Positions 1 through 8,319 of a stretch of 64,000 bases of DNA are shown here, piece after piece. Source of the DNA: Ferrimonas senticii DSM 18821 (lineage in GTDB: Bacteria; Pseudomonadota; Gammaproteobacteria; Enterobacterales; Shewanellaceae). Within the stretch, counting starts at the first letter, position 1; each line of letters begins with the position of its first letter. The position numbers were made by a program, and so were the translations under genes. Where the stretch lies: positions 62,001-126,000 of the forward strand of contig NZ_KE383898.1 of the NCBI RefSeq assembly GCF_000422665.1. The letters are read 5' to 3'. Under the pieces are notes generated by a model. That model made no database searches. It was not told the DNA's origin and saw only the letters and a list, made by a program, of their open reading frames with translations.

Positions 1-924
1 ATCTTTGCCTTGGCGACCCTGTTCTGCGTCATCATCTTTGACATCAAGTTCGGGCCAATGCGTGCGGCGGTAGAGCGTACTGAGACCACCGGTGCCCTGT
101 GGGATACCAGCAAAGGCAATCCGCCGGGGGTGGATCAAGATCTGACCCCAGCTGATAACGGCTCAGTATGGGGCTTGTTGCTGCCGATTCTGGCACTGGT
201 AGTAGCGGCGGTTTACTTTATGCTGGCCGTTGGTGCCGAAGCCATGGGGGATGCGCCATTTACTGTGATGGGTGCCTTGGAAAACACCAGCGCGACCATC
301 GCCCTGTGTCAGGCGTCCGTGGTGAGTTTGCTGGTGGCGCTGGGCGTGGTGTTTGCGCAGCGTCTGCCGCTGGCGGCAATTGTTAATGCACTGGGGCGTG
401 GCGCGGCGTCGATGATGCCGGCGGTATACATTCTGGTGTTTGCGTGGACCATCGCTGGGGTGATTGGCGATCTGGAAACCGGTAAGTTCTTGGCGTCGAT
501 GGTGCAATCCAGTCTGCCACTGTGGTTGCTGCCGCTGCTGATCTTCACCTTGGCGGGGATCACCGCGTTTTCGACCGGTTCCTCTTGGGGTACTTTCGCC
601 ATCATGTTGCCAATCGCCGCTGATGTGGCATTGGCGTCAGATATGGCGATGCTGCTGCCATTGATGTCGTCAGTGTTGGCTGGGGCGGTATTTGGCGATC
701 ACTGCTCGCCAATCTCTGACACCACCGTGCTCTCTGGTACTGGCGCTGGCTGTCACCACATTGATCACGTGACTACCCAGCTACCATACGCGCTGACGGC
801 GGCATTTATCGCGGCCATGGGTTACTTGGCAGTGGGGATTACCGGCTCTGCGGTTATCGCTTTTGTTACCTCGGCGATCACTTTGGTTGTGGTGATTACT
901 CTACTGCGCCGCCTGTACGCGTAA
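1..924 (+). CDS. Na+/H+ antiporter, NhaC family (5' truncated by window edge)
   Basis: Inner-membrane antiporter exchanging sodium (or a carboxylate/amine substrate in some relatives) for protons. The frame is open from base 1, so the start lies outside the window; about 307 C-terminal residues are visible. A hydrophilic loop is followed by several hydrophobic segments. The segment GSSWGTFAIMLPIA and the following FGDHCSPISDTTVLSGTGAG are hallmark stretches of the NhaC family (PF03553). It ends at a TAA just before an intrinsic terminator. Substrate cannot be decided from the fragment; other members carry malate/lactate or amino acids. Confidence 0.85.
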   Translation: MFALATLFCVIIFDIKFGPMRAAVERTETTGALWDTSKGNPPGVDQDLTPADNGSVWGLLLPILALVVAAVYFMLAVGAEAMGDAPFTVMGALENTSATIALCQASVVSLLVALGVVFAQRLPLAAIVNALGRGAASMMPAVYILVFAWTIAGVIGDLETGKFLASMVQSSLPLWLLPLLIFTLAGITAFSTGSSWGTFAIMLPIAADVALASDMAMLLPLMSSVLAGAVFGDHCSPISDTTVLSGTGAGCHHIDHVTTQLPYALTAAFIAAMGYLAVGITGSAVIAFVTSAITLVVVITLLRRLYA

Positions 925-946
925 ATTAATCCAGCGCAGATAAACG

Positions 947-981
947 ACCGGCGGGGGTAGTGACCTTTGCCGGTTTTTTTT
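947..981 (+). terminator. Intrinsic terminator after the antiporter gene
   Basis: Stem ACCGGC (947-952) / GCCGGT (969-974) with a 16-base loop, running directly into eight T residues. It separates the antiporter from the thymidine kinase gene. Confidence 0.7.
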
Positions 982-1015
982 ATACTTCAAGCCCGAATTA
1001 CTGGGGAGACTCCAC

Positions 1016-1588
1016 TTGGCGCAACTGTACTTTTACTACTCGGCGATGAACGCCGGTAAATCCACCTCTTTGCTGCAATCGGCCTACAACTACCACGAAC
1101 GTGGGATGAACAGCTTGGTGCTGACGGCCGCCATCGATGATCGTTACGGGGTTGGCAAAGTGACCTCACGCATCGGTTTAGAGCGTGATGCGCTGCTGTT
1201 TAATGGCAATGATGATCTGCACCAGATGATCGCCAACCAGCCGCACAAGCCCGATTGTGTGTTGGTGGATGAAAGTCAGTTCCTAAGTAAAGCCCAAGTG
1301 CGGCAACTGACCCAAGTGGTGGATTGCCTTAACATCCCAGTGCTCTGTTACGGTCTGCGTACCGATTTTCAAGGTGAATTGTTTGAGGGCTCCCAATACC
1401 TGTTGGCGTGGGCCGATAAGCTGGTGGAACTGAAAACCATCTGTCACTGTGGCCGCAAAGCGATCATGGTGGTGCGGATGGATGAACAGGGCAACGCTGT
1501 ACGTGGTGGTGCGCAGGTGCAGATTGGCGGCAACGACAGCTACGTATCGATGTGTCGTAAGCATTACCGCGAACTGGCGTGGGATTGA
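1016..1588 (+). CDS. tdk: Thymidine kinase (type II)
   Basis: Phosphorylates thymidine/deoxyuridine with ATP for pyrimidine salvage in the cytoplasm. The 190-residue product has the P-loop SAMNAGKS at residues 9-16, the catalytic DESQ at 85-88 (Glu86 as base), the lasso region, and zinc ligands around Cys143, Cys145, Cys180 and His183. The N terminus [17 protein letters not shown] matches the enterobacterial enzyme, which fixes the start at a TTG codon; a GGGGAG ribosome site lies 7 bases upstream (1003-1008). Single-gene unit, closed by a strong hairpin. Confidence 0.96.
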   Translation: MAQLYFYYSAMNAGKSTSLLQSAYNYHERGMNSLVLTAAIDDRYGVGKVTSRIGLERDALLFNGNDDLHQMIANQPHKPDCVLVDESQFLSKAQVRQLTQVVDCLNIPVLCYGLRTDFQGELFEGSQYLLAWADKLVELKTICHCGRKAIMVVRMDEQGNAVRGGAQVQIGGNDSYVSMCRKHYRELAWD

Positions 1589-1618
1589 GATCGCCCTAGG
1601 GCTGCCCAGAAGTTGCAA

Positions 1619-1643
1619 AAAGGCCTCCGTAATGGAGGCCTTT
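1619..1643. terminator. Terminator between convergent tdk and alpha-glucosidase genes
   Basis: Perfect 10-bp stem AAAGGCCTCC (1619-1628) / GGAGGCCTTT (1634-1643) with a 5-base loop. It lies between tdk (ends 1588) and the minus-strand glucosidase gene (ends 1668). A-rich and T-rich flanks let it act in both directions. Confidence 0.75.
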
Positions 1644-1667
1644 GTCGTTGCGAAATCGCGCCAATGG

Positions 1668-3302
1668 TTAGCGCGTTAGTTCGGCATAAAAAACACCGTA
1701 GGGCGGGAATTGCACACGGCCGTGCTGCAGCTGCGCACTGGCAAGGCCGTGATCCGTGACTACGGTGAGAGCACCAGGACCGAGGTTGACAGAGGTGGGC
1801 TCAAAATCGATTGGGGCGGCACTGAGGTTAAAACCACAAAGCAGGGTTTTGCCCTCGAAACTGCGGCTGAACAGCAGCAGTGGCTCTGGCGTTTCGAAAA
1901 ACGCAATGTCGCCCCACTTCAGCGCAGGTTGGTCGCCGCGCCATTGGCTAAAGCGTTGAAACTGACGCAGCATCGACTGAGGATCCGCCAGTTGCTTGGT
2001 GACCGCCGCGGATTTTTGTAAGGCATCAACTGGCAGCCATGGGGTGTGACTGCTAAAGCCTGCGTGGGGCTGACTTGGATCCCACGGCATCGGCGTGCGG
2101 CAGCCATCGCGCCCTTTGAAGTTGGGCCAAAAGGCGATGCCATAAGGATCTTGCAGCAGTTCAAAGGGCACCTGCGCTTCGGTTAGTCCCAACTCCTCCC
2201 CTTGATATAGGCAGACGCTACCGCGCAGCGAACAAACCAAGGCGTTTAGCTGTTTGCCCTGTTCAACACTGGGTTCACCGTGGGCCCAACGGCTAGCAAC
2301 CCGCACCACGTCATGGTTGCTAAGTGACCAACAGGGCCAGCCTTGAGTGACCCGCTGTTCAAAGGTGGCGACGGTTTTTTTAATGTATGCGGCGCTGTTG
2401 TCGTTGGTCAGTAGCTCAAAGCTGTAACCCATATGCAGGCGGCCCGGTTCAGTGTATTCGGCCATGGTTGCCAATGAATCTTCGGAGGAGATCTCTCCCA
2501 GCGCCGCGGTGTTAGGGTAACGATCCAACAGCGACCGCAGTCGTTCTAGGAATGCCAAATTTTGCGGCTGAGTATTGTTGTAGAGGTGCTTTTGATAGGC
2601 GTAGGGATTGTCATTACTAAAGCCACGGCCATCACGCTCATGGGGTAACTTGGCTGGATTGTCTCGTAACTGCTGATCGTGGAAACAGAAATTGATGGCG
2701 TCTAGCCGCAGTCCGTCGACTCCAAGCTTGAGCCAGAACTCAACGTTGTCCAACATTGCTTGTTGGACATCCAGATTATGGAAGTTGAGATCCGGTTGGC
2801 TGCTCAAAAAGTTGTGTAGGTAGTACTGCTCGCGGCGGGGTTCCCATTGCCACGCGCCACCGCCAAAAATCGACAACCAATTGTTTGGTGGAGTGCCGTC
2901 TGGTTTGGGATCAGCCCAAACGTACCAATCGGCTTTGTCGTTGCTCTTATCCTGGCGGCTCTCTAAAAAGTAGTGGTGTTGATCACTGGTGTGGCTAAGC
3001 ACTTGGTCGATCATCACTTTCAGCCCCAGTTGGTGGGCCTTGGCCAGCAGGTGCTTAAAGTCTTCGAGGGTGCCAAACATCGGATCGACATCGCGGTAAT
3101 CGGCAATGTCGTAGCCAAAGTCTTTCATTGGTGAGGTAAAGAATGGCGAGATCCAGATGGCGTCAACACCAAGGCTGGCAACGTAATCTAACTTGGCGGT
3201 GATCCCCGGCAGATCGCCGATGCCGTCGCCATTACTGTCAGCGAAGCTGCGCGGGTAGATCTGATAGATAAGGGCGCCTCGCCACCAGTCCATTGCACTC
3301 AT
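1668..3302 (-). CDS. Cytoplasmic GH13 alpha-glucosidase
   Basis: Hydrolyses terminal alpha-glucosidic bonds of imported maltose and maltodextrins to glucose. 544 residues with no signal peptide, so intracellular. GH13 motifs are in order: the N-terminal WWRGALIYQIYPRSF typical of the oligo-1,6-glucosidase/alpha-glucosidase group, nucleophile Asp201 in DGLRLDAINF, acid/base Glu270 in ALGEIS, and Asp331 in SLSNHD. A GAAGGA ribosome site six bases upstream supports the start at 3302. It is transcribed divergently from the TonB receptor gene across a 621-bp control region carrying two LacI-type palindromes. Whether it prefers alpha-1,4 or alpha-1,6 bonds cannot be told. Confidence 0.93.
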   Translation of the reverse strand: MSAMDWWRGALIYQIYPRSFADSNGDGIGDLPGITAKLDYVASLGVDAIWISPFFTSPMKDFGYDIADYRDVDPMFGTLEDFKHLLAKAHQLGLKVMIDQVLSHTSDQHHYFLESRQDKSNDKADWYVWADPKPDGTPPNNWLSIFGGGAWQWEPRREQYYLHNFLSSQPDLNFHNLDVQQAMLDNVEFWLKLGVDGLRLDAINFCFHDQQLRDNPAKLPHERDGRGFSNDNPYAYQKHLYNNTQPQNLAFLERLRSLLDRYPNTAALGEISSEDSLATMAEYTEPGRLHMGYSFELLTNDNSAAYIKKTVATFEQRVTQGWPCWSLSNHDVVRVASRWAHGEPSVEQGKQLNALVCSLRGSVCLYQGEELGLTEAQVPFELLQDPYGIAFWPNFKGRDGCRTPMPWDPSQPHAGFSSHTPWLPVDALQKSAAVTKQLADPQSMLRQFQRFSQWRGDQPALKWGDIAFFETPEPLLLFSRSFEGKTLLCGFNLSAAPIDFEPTSVNLGPGALTVVTDHGLASAQLQHGRVQFPPYGVFYAELTR

Positions 3303-3400
3303 CGGTTGTCCTTCAATATTGATTGTTTGCCAGTGGCACGCGCTGCGTTACGCCAATTGATATCGATGTACGTTACAGAGATGGTGGTTTTGAGTCACTG

Positions 3401-3414
3401 TGCATACGTATGCA
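3401..3414. promoter_or_regulatory. Candidate LacI-family operator, site 1
   Basis: TGCATACGTATGCA, a perfect 14-bp palindrome with the central C-G step typical of LacI-family operators. It lies 99 bases upstream of the alpha-glucosidase start, and near-identical sites occur at 3748 and 12737. I infer it binds the LacI-family protein encoded at 16098-17117. Confidence 0.7.
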
Positions 3415-3747
3415 GCGGTGGTTATTTGTTGTGGTAGTTGTGTAATAACGCAGGTGCAAGTTTAAGTATTTGATATTTATTGATTTTGTTTTTGTTTTCT
3501 GCTGCTGTGGTTGTGGCTGCGATATGCGGTTTGACTCAAGATAAGGCGCTGCGCCCCAACTTGGTGCAACGTCAGCCGGTGTGCGTGCGTTGTTACATTG
3601 GCGTTGTGAAATTGTGTGTCGCTGTTTGATTTTGTTTCGAGCAAATACTCTTAATGCCCATCATTGCTGGGAAATACTGTGATTACCTAACGGCTAACTT
3701 GTTCTTATATCGCCCCTTTTTGTGTCCATTTTGTGGCAAAATGGTTA

Positions 3748-3761
3748 TGAATACGTATGCA
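3748..3761. promoter_or_regulatory. Candidate LacI-family operator, site 2
   Basis: TGAATACGTATGCA differs from site 1 by one base and is identical to site 3. It lies 163 bases upstream of the TonB receptor ATG, a position suited to control of that promoter. Its pairing with site 1, about 347 bp away, would allow looping. Confidence 0.7.
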
Positions 3762-3923
3762 TGGCATTGTCCCCCGGTTTTGGCGCTGTTTATTCTCGCT
3801 GCATAACCAATTTGGCTGACAGGTTGTGGGCTGGATAGTTTGCTTAAGTGTTGCAGGTGAACTGTTTCAGTCAGGAGGTTGCGGCCAGACCATAAACCAA
3901 AACCTCAAAAGGGAGCAGGGAAG

Positions 3924-6674
3924 ATGATCAAGTCACCGTTTAAGTTAAGCGCGATGACGATGGCACTGGTGGGTGCGGGCTTTAGCAGCGTGGCGTACGC
4001 CAACGAGCCGGCCGCCGAAAATGCCGTTGCCGATAACGTCGAAGTGTTGGAAGTGCGCGGCATTCGCCGTTCGATGGCAGAGGCGCAGGCGGTCAAGATG
4101 GAGGAGACCTCTATTGTCGAAGCGATCTCCGCCGAAGATATTGGCAAGCTGCCTGACGTATCGATTGCCGAATCCTTAGCGCGATTACCTGGTTTGGCGG
4201 CACAACGGTTGGATGGCCGCGCCAACGTCGTTTCGATACGCGGCTTAGCGCCGGATTTTACCACCGCGACCTTAAATGGCCGTGAGCAAGTCACAATCAG
4301 CGATAACCGTGGCGTTGAATTTGATCACTTCCCATCAGAATTGATTAATGGCGTAGTGGTATATAAAACCCCCGACGCTAGTGTCACCGCCCAAGCCATT
4401 GGCGGCACCATCGACATGCAGACCATTCGACCGCTGGCGTATGGCGAGCAAACTATCGTGGTTAATGCCCGCGGTGAATACAACGATCTGGGCAAGCTCA
4501 ATTCAGATGGTGAAGAGTATGGTTATCGCGCTTCAATTTCGTACGTTGATCAGTTCTTCGACGATACCCTTGGTATCGCTCTGGGGTATGCCAAGATGTC
4601 CTCACCAAACCAAGAGGAGCGCTGGAATGCGTGGGGTTACCCGGAGGATGGCACTACCGGTGATTTGGAGCTAGGTGGTGCTAAGCCGTTTGTTCGTTCA
4701 AGCCTACTTGAGCGTGACGGTTACATGGGGGTGATTGAGTTTGCACCGAACGATAAATTTACCTCAACCATCGATGCGTTCTATTCCGATTTCCAAGATG
4801 AACAGCTGCTGCGAGGCATTGAGATCCCGGCGGCGTGGGGGACAGGGGTTGACCCAGTGGTTAGCGAAAACGGCTTGGTAACTCAAGGTTTGATCCCCAA
4901 CGCTAAGGTGGTTGTCCGTAATGACGTTAACCGCCGAGAAGCGCAGACCTTTTCTTGGGGGTGGAATAATAAATTGGCGCTCACTGAACAGCTTACGGTT
5001 GAGCTGGATCTGAGTTATTCCCACATCGATCGAGTTGATTTTGGCTTAGAAAGTTACAGCGGTACCGGTCGCAGTGGCGTTGGTGCTACCGACAATATCG
5101 GCTACCAGCTGACCGCAGATGGCTCAGCGGTGTTCAGCCCCACTTTGGATTACAGCGATTATGACCTGATCCGTTTGGGTGGACCATTGTGCTGGGGGAA
5201 CCCGCAGGGGCCTTGCAGCCAAGACGGTTTTATTAACCGTCCTGACGTTGAGGATGAATTAAGCGCGATTCGGTTAAGCGCCGAACATCTGTTTGACGAG
5301 GGAGCGATAAGCAGCATTGAGCTTGGTTTGAACTATTCCAACCGCGAAAAACAGAAGATCAACGAAGGCTTCTTCTTAACGTTGAATAGTTACGATGCCG
5401 ATAACCCACAGGCGGATCTGTCCGTGGTGCCAGAGCAGTATCGTTTGGGTACGGTCAATCTGGGCTTTATCGGTATGGGCAACATGATTGCCTATGATTC
5501 GATGGCGCTCTTCAACGATGGCTTCTACAGCTTGGTTTCAGAAAACGAAACCGACCCAACTCGCTCCACCAATAGTTGGCTAGTTAATGAAGATGTCGCC
5601 ACCTTGTTTTTCAAGGCCAATATCGATAGCGAATTATCAGGGATGGCGCTCAAGGGCAACTTTGGCGTGCAGTTTGTACACACCGACCAAAGCTCTGATG
5701 GGCTAGAGGTTGAAGTCGCGCAAAACGGTCAAGTGTTGGTGAATCCGGTGACCGATGGTGATGATTTCATTGAATGGCTGCCAAGCGGCAACATCGGTTT
5801 GGAACTGGTTGATGATATGTGGCTGCGATTTGCCACCGCCCGCACCATGGTTCGGCCGCGGATGGATCAAATGAACTCCAGCTTCGTGATTAATTTTGAT
5901 AACTCGAAGAACAGCAACGAGGTCAGCGATGACTTTAATGCTTCACCTTGGAGTGCCGATTTGGGGAACGCCAAACTGCGCCCTTACATCGCTTGGCAGT
6001 ATGATCTCAGTTGGGAGTACTACCTGGAAGAAAACGGCTATCTGTCGGCTGCACTGTTTTACAAAGACATCAGTGATTTCATCTATAAAGAATCCTTCGC
6101 CGGTAACTTCAGTGAGTATGCCGATCCAAGCTTTACGGAATGGACTTCAGGTACTTACAACCAATGGCAAAACGGTGACGGCGGCCATATTCAAGGGATT
6201 GAGCTGTCAGCGCACCTTAGTGGTGGTTTGCTAAGCGATAGCTTGTCTGGCTTTGGGGTGATCCTGTCCTCGGCCTTTAATGACTCGGCCATTAAAGAGA
6301 CCAGCGATGCGGAAGAGATTGAAATGCCGGGTCTGTCAAAGACCGTGGTTAACGGCACGTTTTACTACGAAGACTATGGTTTCTCCGCCCGTATCTCGGC
6401 GCGCTATCGTGATGACTTTCTTGGTGAAGTAACCGGCCTTAGTTTACGGCGTGAGTTCCATTATGTGGCCGCAGAAACCGTGGTGGATGCGCAGATTGGT
6501 TACGATTTCTCCGAAGCGGGCATTGCCGGTCTTGAAGGTCTGAATGTCTTCTTACAGGCGACCAACCTGACCGATGAACCCTTTACCACCTACACCAACG
6601 AAGATAAGCGCCAAGTGCGCGACTACCAAGTCTATGGCACCAACTACATGTTGGGCCTGAGCTACACCTTCTAA
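3924..6674 (+). CDS. TonB-dependent outer-membrane receptor, probable maltodextrin transporter
   Basis: Imports oligosaccharides too large for porins across the outer membrane, powered by TonB. I start it at the ATG at 3924, which follows a GGGAG-rich ribosome site and gives a clean signal peptide (about residues 1-26, ending VAYA); an upstream TTG frame extension looks spurious. About 916 residues: plug domain with RGIRRSM and the LPDVSIAESLARLPGLAAQR block typical of the Xanthomonas/Caulobacter-type carbohydrate TonB receptors, then a beta-barrel ending NYMLGLSYTF with terminal Phe. Its place between alpha-glucosidase and amylases, with LacI-type operators upstream, points to maltodextrin. 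No Fur box was seen upstream. Confidence 0.9.
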   Translation: MIKSPFKLSAMTMALVGAGFSSVAYANEPAAENAVADNVEVLEVRGIRRSMAEAQAVKMEETSIVEAISAEDIGKLPDVSIAESLARLPGLAAQRLDGRANVVSIRGLAPDFTTATLNGREQVTISDNRGVEFDHFPSELINGVVVYKTPDASVTAQAIGGTIDMQTIRPLAYGEQTIVVNARGEYNDLGKLNSDGEEYGYRASISYVDQFFDDTLGIALGYAKMSSPNQEERWNAWGYPEDGTTGDLELGGAKPFVRSSLLERDGYMGVIEFAPNDKFTSTIDAFYSDFQDEQLLRGIEIPAAWGTGVDPVVSENGLVTQGLIPNAKVVVRNDVNRREAQTFSWGWNNKLALTEQLTVELDLSYSHIDRVDFGLESYSGTGRSGVGATDNIGYQLTADGSAVFSPTLDYSDYDLIRLGGPLCWGNPQGPCSQDGFINRPDVEDELSAIRLSAEHLFDEGAISSIELGLNYSNREKQKINEGFFLTLNSYDADNPQADLSVVPEQYRLGTVNLGFIGMGNMIAYDSMALFNDGFYSLVSENETDPTRSTNSWLVNEDVATLFFKANIDSELSGMALKGNFGVQFVHTDQSSDGLEVEVAQNGQVLVNPVTDGDDFIEWLPSGNIGLELVDDMWLRFATARTMVRPRMDQMNSSFVINFDNSKNSNEVSDDFNASPWSADLGNAKLRPYIAWQYDLSWEYYLEENGYLSAALFYKDISDFIYKESFAGNFSEYADPSFTEWTSGTYNQWQNGDGGHIQGIELSAHLSGGLLSDSLSGFGVILSSAFNDSAIKETSDAEEIEMPGLSKTVVNGTFYYEDYGFSARISARYRDDFLGEVTGLSLRREFHYVAAETVVDAQIGYDFSEAGIAGLEGLNVFLQATNLTDEPFTTYTNEDKRQVRDYQVYGTNYMLGLSYTF

Positions 6675-6693
6675 GTCTGCACTTGGTCAACTT

Positions 6694-6722
6694 AAGCCCC
6701 TGTTAACTCAGGGGCTTTGTTG
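6694..6722 (+). terminator. Hairpin after the TonB receptor gene, probably a partial terminator
   Basis: Stem AAGCCCCTG (6694-6702) / CAGGGGCTT (6709-6717) with a 6-base loop and only a short T run. It separates the receptor from the halogenase and amylase genes. No separate operator lies between, so read-through with reduced downstream expression is likely. Confidence 0.65.
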
Positions 6723-6796
6723 GTTAAGGCTTGGCTAAGGGAGCAGTTAAGTGCCCTTAGCCAAGCCAAATCCAAATCGGTTGGGAGCGAGTTACG

Positions 6797-8296
6797 ATGA
6801 ATGCAATCAAACGGGTGGTTATTGCCGGTGGTGGCAGTGCTGGTTGGATGGCGGCGGCCCTATTGTCTCGGACATTAGGTAAGCAACTGTCGATCACTTT
6901 GGTGGAATCAGAGCAGATCGGCACCGTCGGTGTTGGCGAGGCCTCAATCCCACCGTTGCGCAATTTCAACCAAGCACTTGGATTGAACGAGGCTGAATTT
7001 ATGGCCTTTACCGGCGCGACTTTCAAACTCGGCATTCAGTTTGAAGGTTGGGGCGGCGCTGACGATTGTTACCACCATGCGTTTGGTGAAATTGGCACGC
7101 AGCTGGGACTCACCCCCTTTCATCAGCATTGGTTACGGGCGCAGCTAAATAGCGACAAATTTGATGGCCAGAGTCTGTGGCGTTACTCCCTTAACCAGCA
7201 AGCGGCGGTGGCCAACCGCTGCGGGCTGATTAACTATCCAGAACGTTGCCCAATTAGCCCACTGGAACACGCTTATCACTTTGATGCCGGTCGTTACGCC
7301 CAGTTTCTGCGCCAGTACAGCGAAGGCCGTGGGGTTAACCGAATTGAAGGCAAAATTATTCAGGTGCAGCAGCACGGCAGCGGCGATATCGCTGCACTGC
7401 AATTGGACAATGGCAGGGTAGTCGCGGGTGATCTGTTTATCGATTGCAGTGGTTTTCGGGCGCTGCTGATTGGTGAAACCCTTGGGGTTGGCTATCACAA
7501 CTGGCAGCACTGGTTGCCTTGCGACAGCGCTTGGGCGGTGCCCAGCGAATTGGGGCAACAGCTGAAGCCTTACACCCGCGCGATCGCCCATGAGGCGGGT
7601 TGGCAATGGCGTATTCCGCTGCAGCATCGGCAAGGCAACGGCATTGTTTTTTCCAGCCGCGACATGACCGATGAACAAGCCAAAGCGAAGTTGCTTGATA
7701 GCCTTGATGGTAAACCACTGGCACCGCCTAAGTTGATCCGCTTTAGCACCGGTCGGCGGGATCAGATGTGGAGTCATAACTGCATCGCCATTGGTTTATC
7801 CTCCGGCTTTTTAGAACCGCTCGAGTCCACCAGTATCCATCTGATCCAATCGGCGCTGCAGCGCTTAGTGAAGCTGTTTCCGGCCAGCAGCGAGATGGCG
7901 GTTGAGCGGCAGCGCTACAACCAGCAAGCGCAACTGGAGATGGAGCAGATCCGTGACTTTATTATTCTGCATTACCATAAAAACCAGCGCCCGGAACCGT
8001 TCTGGCAGCGCTTGGCGCAGATGGCGATCCCAACCAATTTGCAGCGCAAGATGGCGCTGTTCCAACGTAGCGGTCAGCTAAGTCGTGATAACGACGAACT
8101 GTTTGCCGAGATGGCGTGGCTGCAAGTGCTGATCGGTCAAAATATGCAGCCGCAGCAGTATCATTTGTTGGCGGATGGCCTCAGTCAATCGCAGCTCAGC
8201 CAGTTGCAACAAGACTTGCAATCGATAGTGCGGCAACTGCAAGAAGCGTTGCCGCCGCATCAGGATTTTGTTCAGCGCTACTGCGCATCCAAGTAA
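6797..8296 (+). CDS. Flavin-dependent tryptophan halogenase family protein
   Basis: FADH2-dependent halogenase homologue; relatives use halide and oxygen to halogenate tryptophan or indole. 499 residues. FAD-binding GGGSAGW is at 11-17. Lys77 in TFKLGIQF corresponds to the catalytic lysine of PrnA, WQWRIP at 269-274 matches the WxWxIP signature, and Glu343-Ser344 in EPLEST match the PrnA Glu/Ser pair. GGGAG lies upstream of the ATG. No signal peptide, so cytoplasmic. It is followed 23 bases later by an amylase gene. Homologues are known beside carbohydrate TonB receptors in Alteromonadales and Xanthomonadales, but their role there is unsettled. A needed flavin reductase is not in the window. 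Substrate unknown. Confidence 0.88.
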   Translation: MNAIKRVVIAGGGSAGWMAAALLSRTLGKQLSITLVESEQIGTVGVGEASIPPLRNFNQALGLNEAEFMAFTGATFKLGIQFEGWGGADDCYHHAFGEIGTQLGLTPFHQHWLRAQLNSDKFDGQSLWRYSLNQQAAVANRCGLINYPERCPISPLEHAYHFDAGRYAQFLRQYSEGRGVNRIEGKIIQVQQHGSGDIAALQLDNGRVVAGDLFIDCSGFRALLIGETLGVGYHNWQHWLPCDSAWAVPSELGQQLKPYTRAIAHEAGWQWRIPLQHRQGNGIVFSSRDMTDEQAKAKLLDSLDGKPLAPPKLIRFSTGRRDQMWSHNCIAIGLSSGFLEPLESTSIHLIQSALQRLVKLFPASSEMAVERQRYNQQAQLEMEQIRDFIILHYHKNQRPEPFWQRLAQMAIPTNLQRKMALFQRSGQLSRDNDELFAEMAWLQVLIGQNMQPQQYHLLADGLSQSQLSQLQQDLQSIVRQLQEALPPHQDFVQRYCASK

Positions 8297-8319
8297 ACCC
8301 AATTATCAAGGAGCGATAA

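Larger units (their letters stand above)
3303..3923. promoter_or_regulatory. Divergent control region of the maltodextrin locus
   Basis: A 621-base non-coding stretch between the alpha-glucosidase and TonB receptor genes, unusually long and T/G-rich. It holds two LacI-type palindromes (3401-3414 and 3748-3761), listed separately. I cannot place -10/-35 elements with confidence, and no CRP-type TGTGA-N6-TCACA site was found. Confidence 0.6.

Noticed and set aside
3303-3923. Small coding gene in the 621-base control region
   Set aside because: No frame of useful length with a ribosome site; composition is T/G-rich and unlike coding DNA around it.
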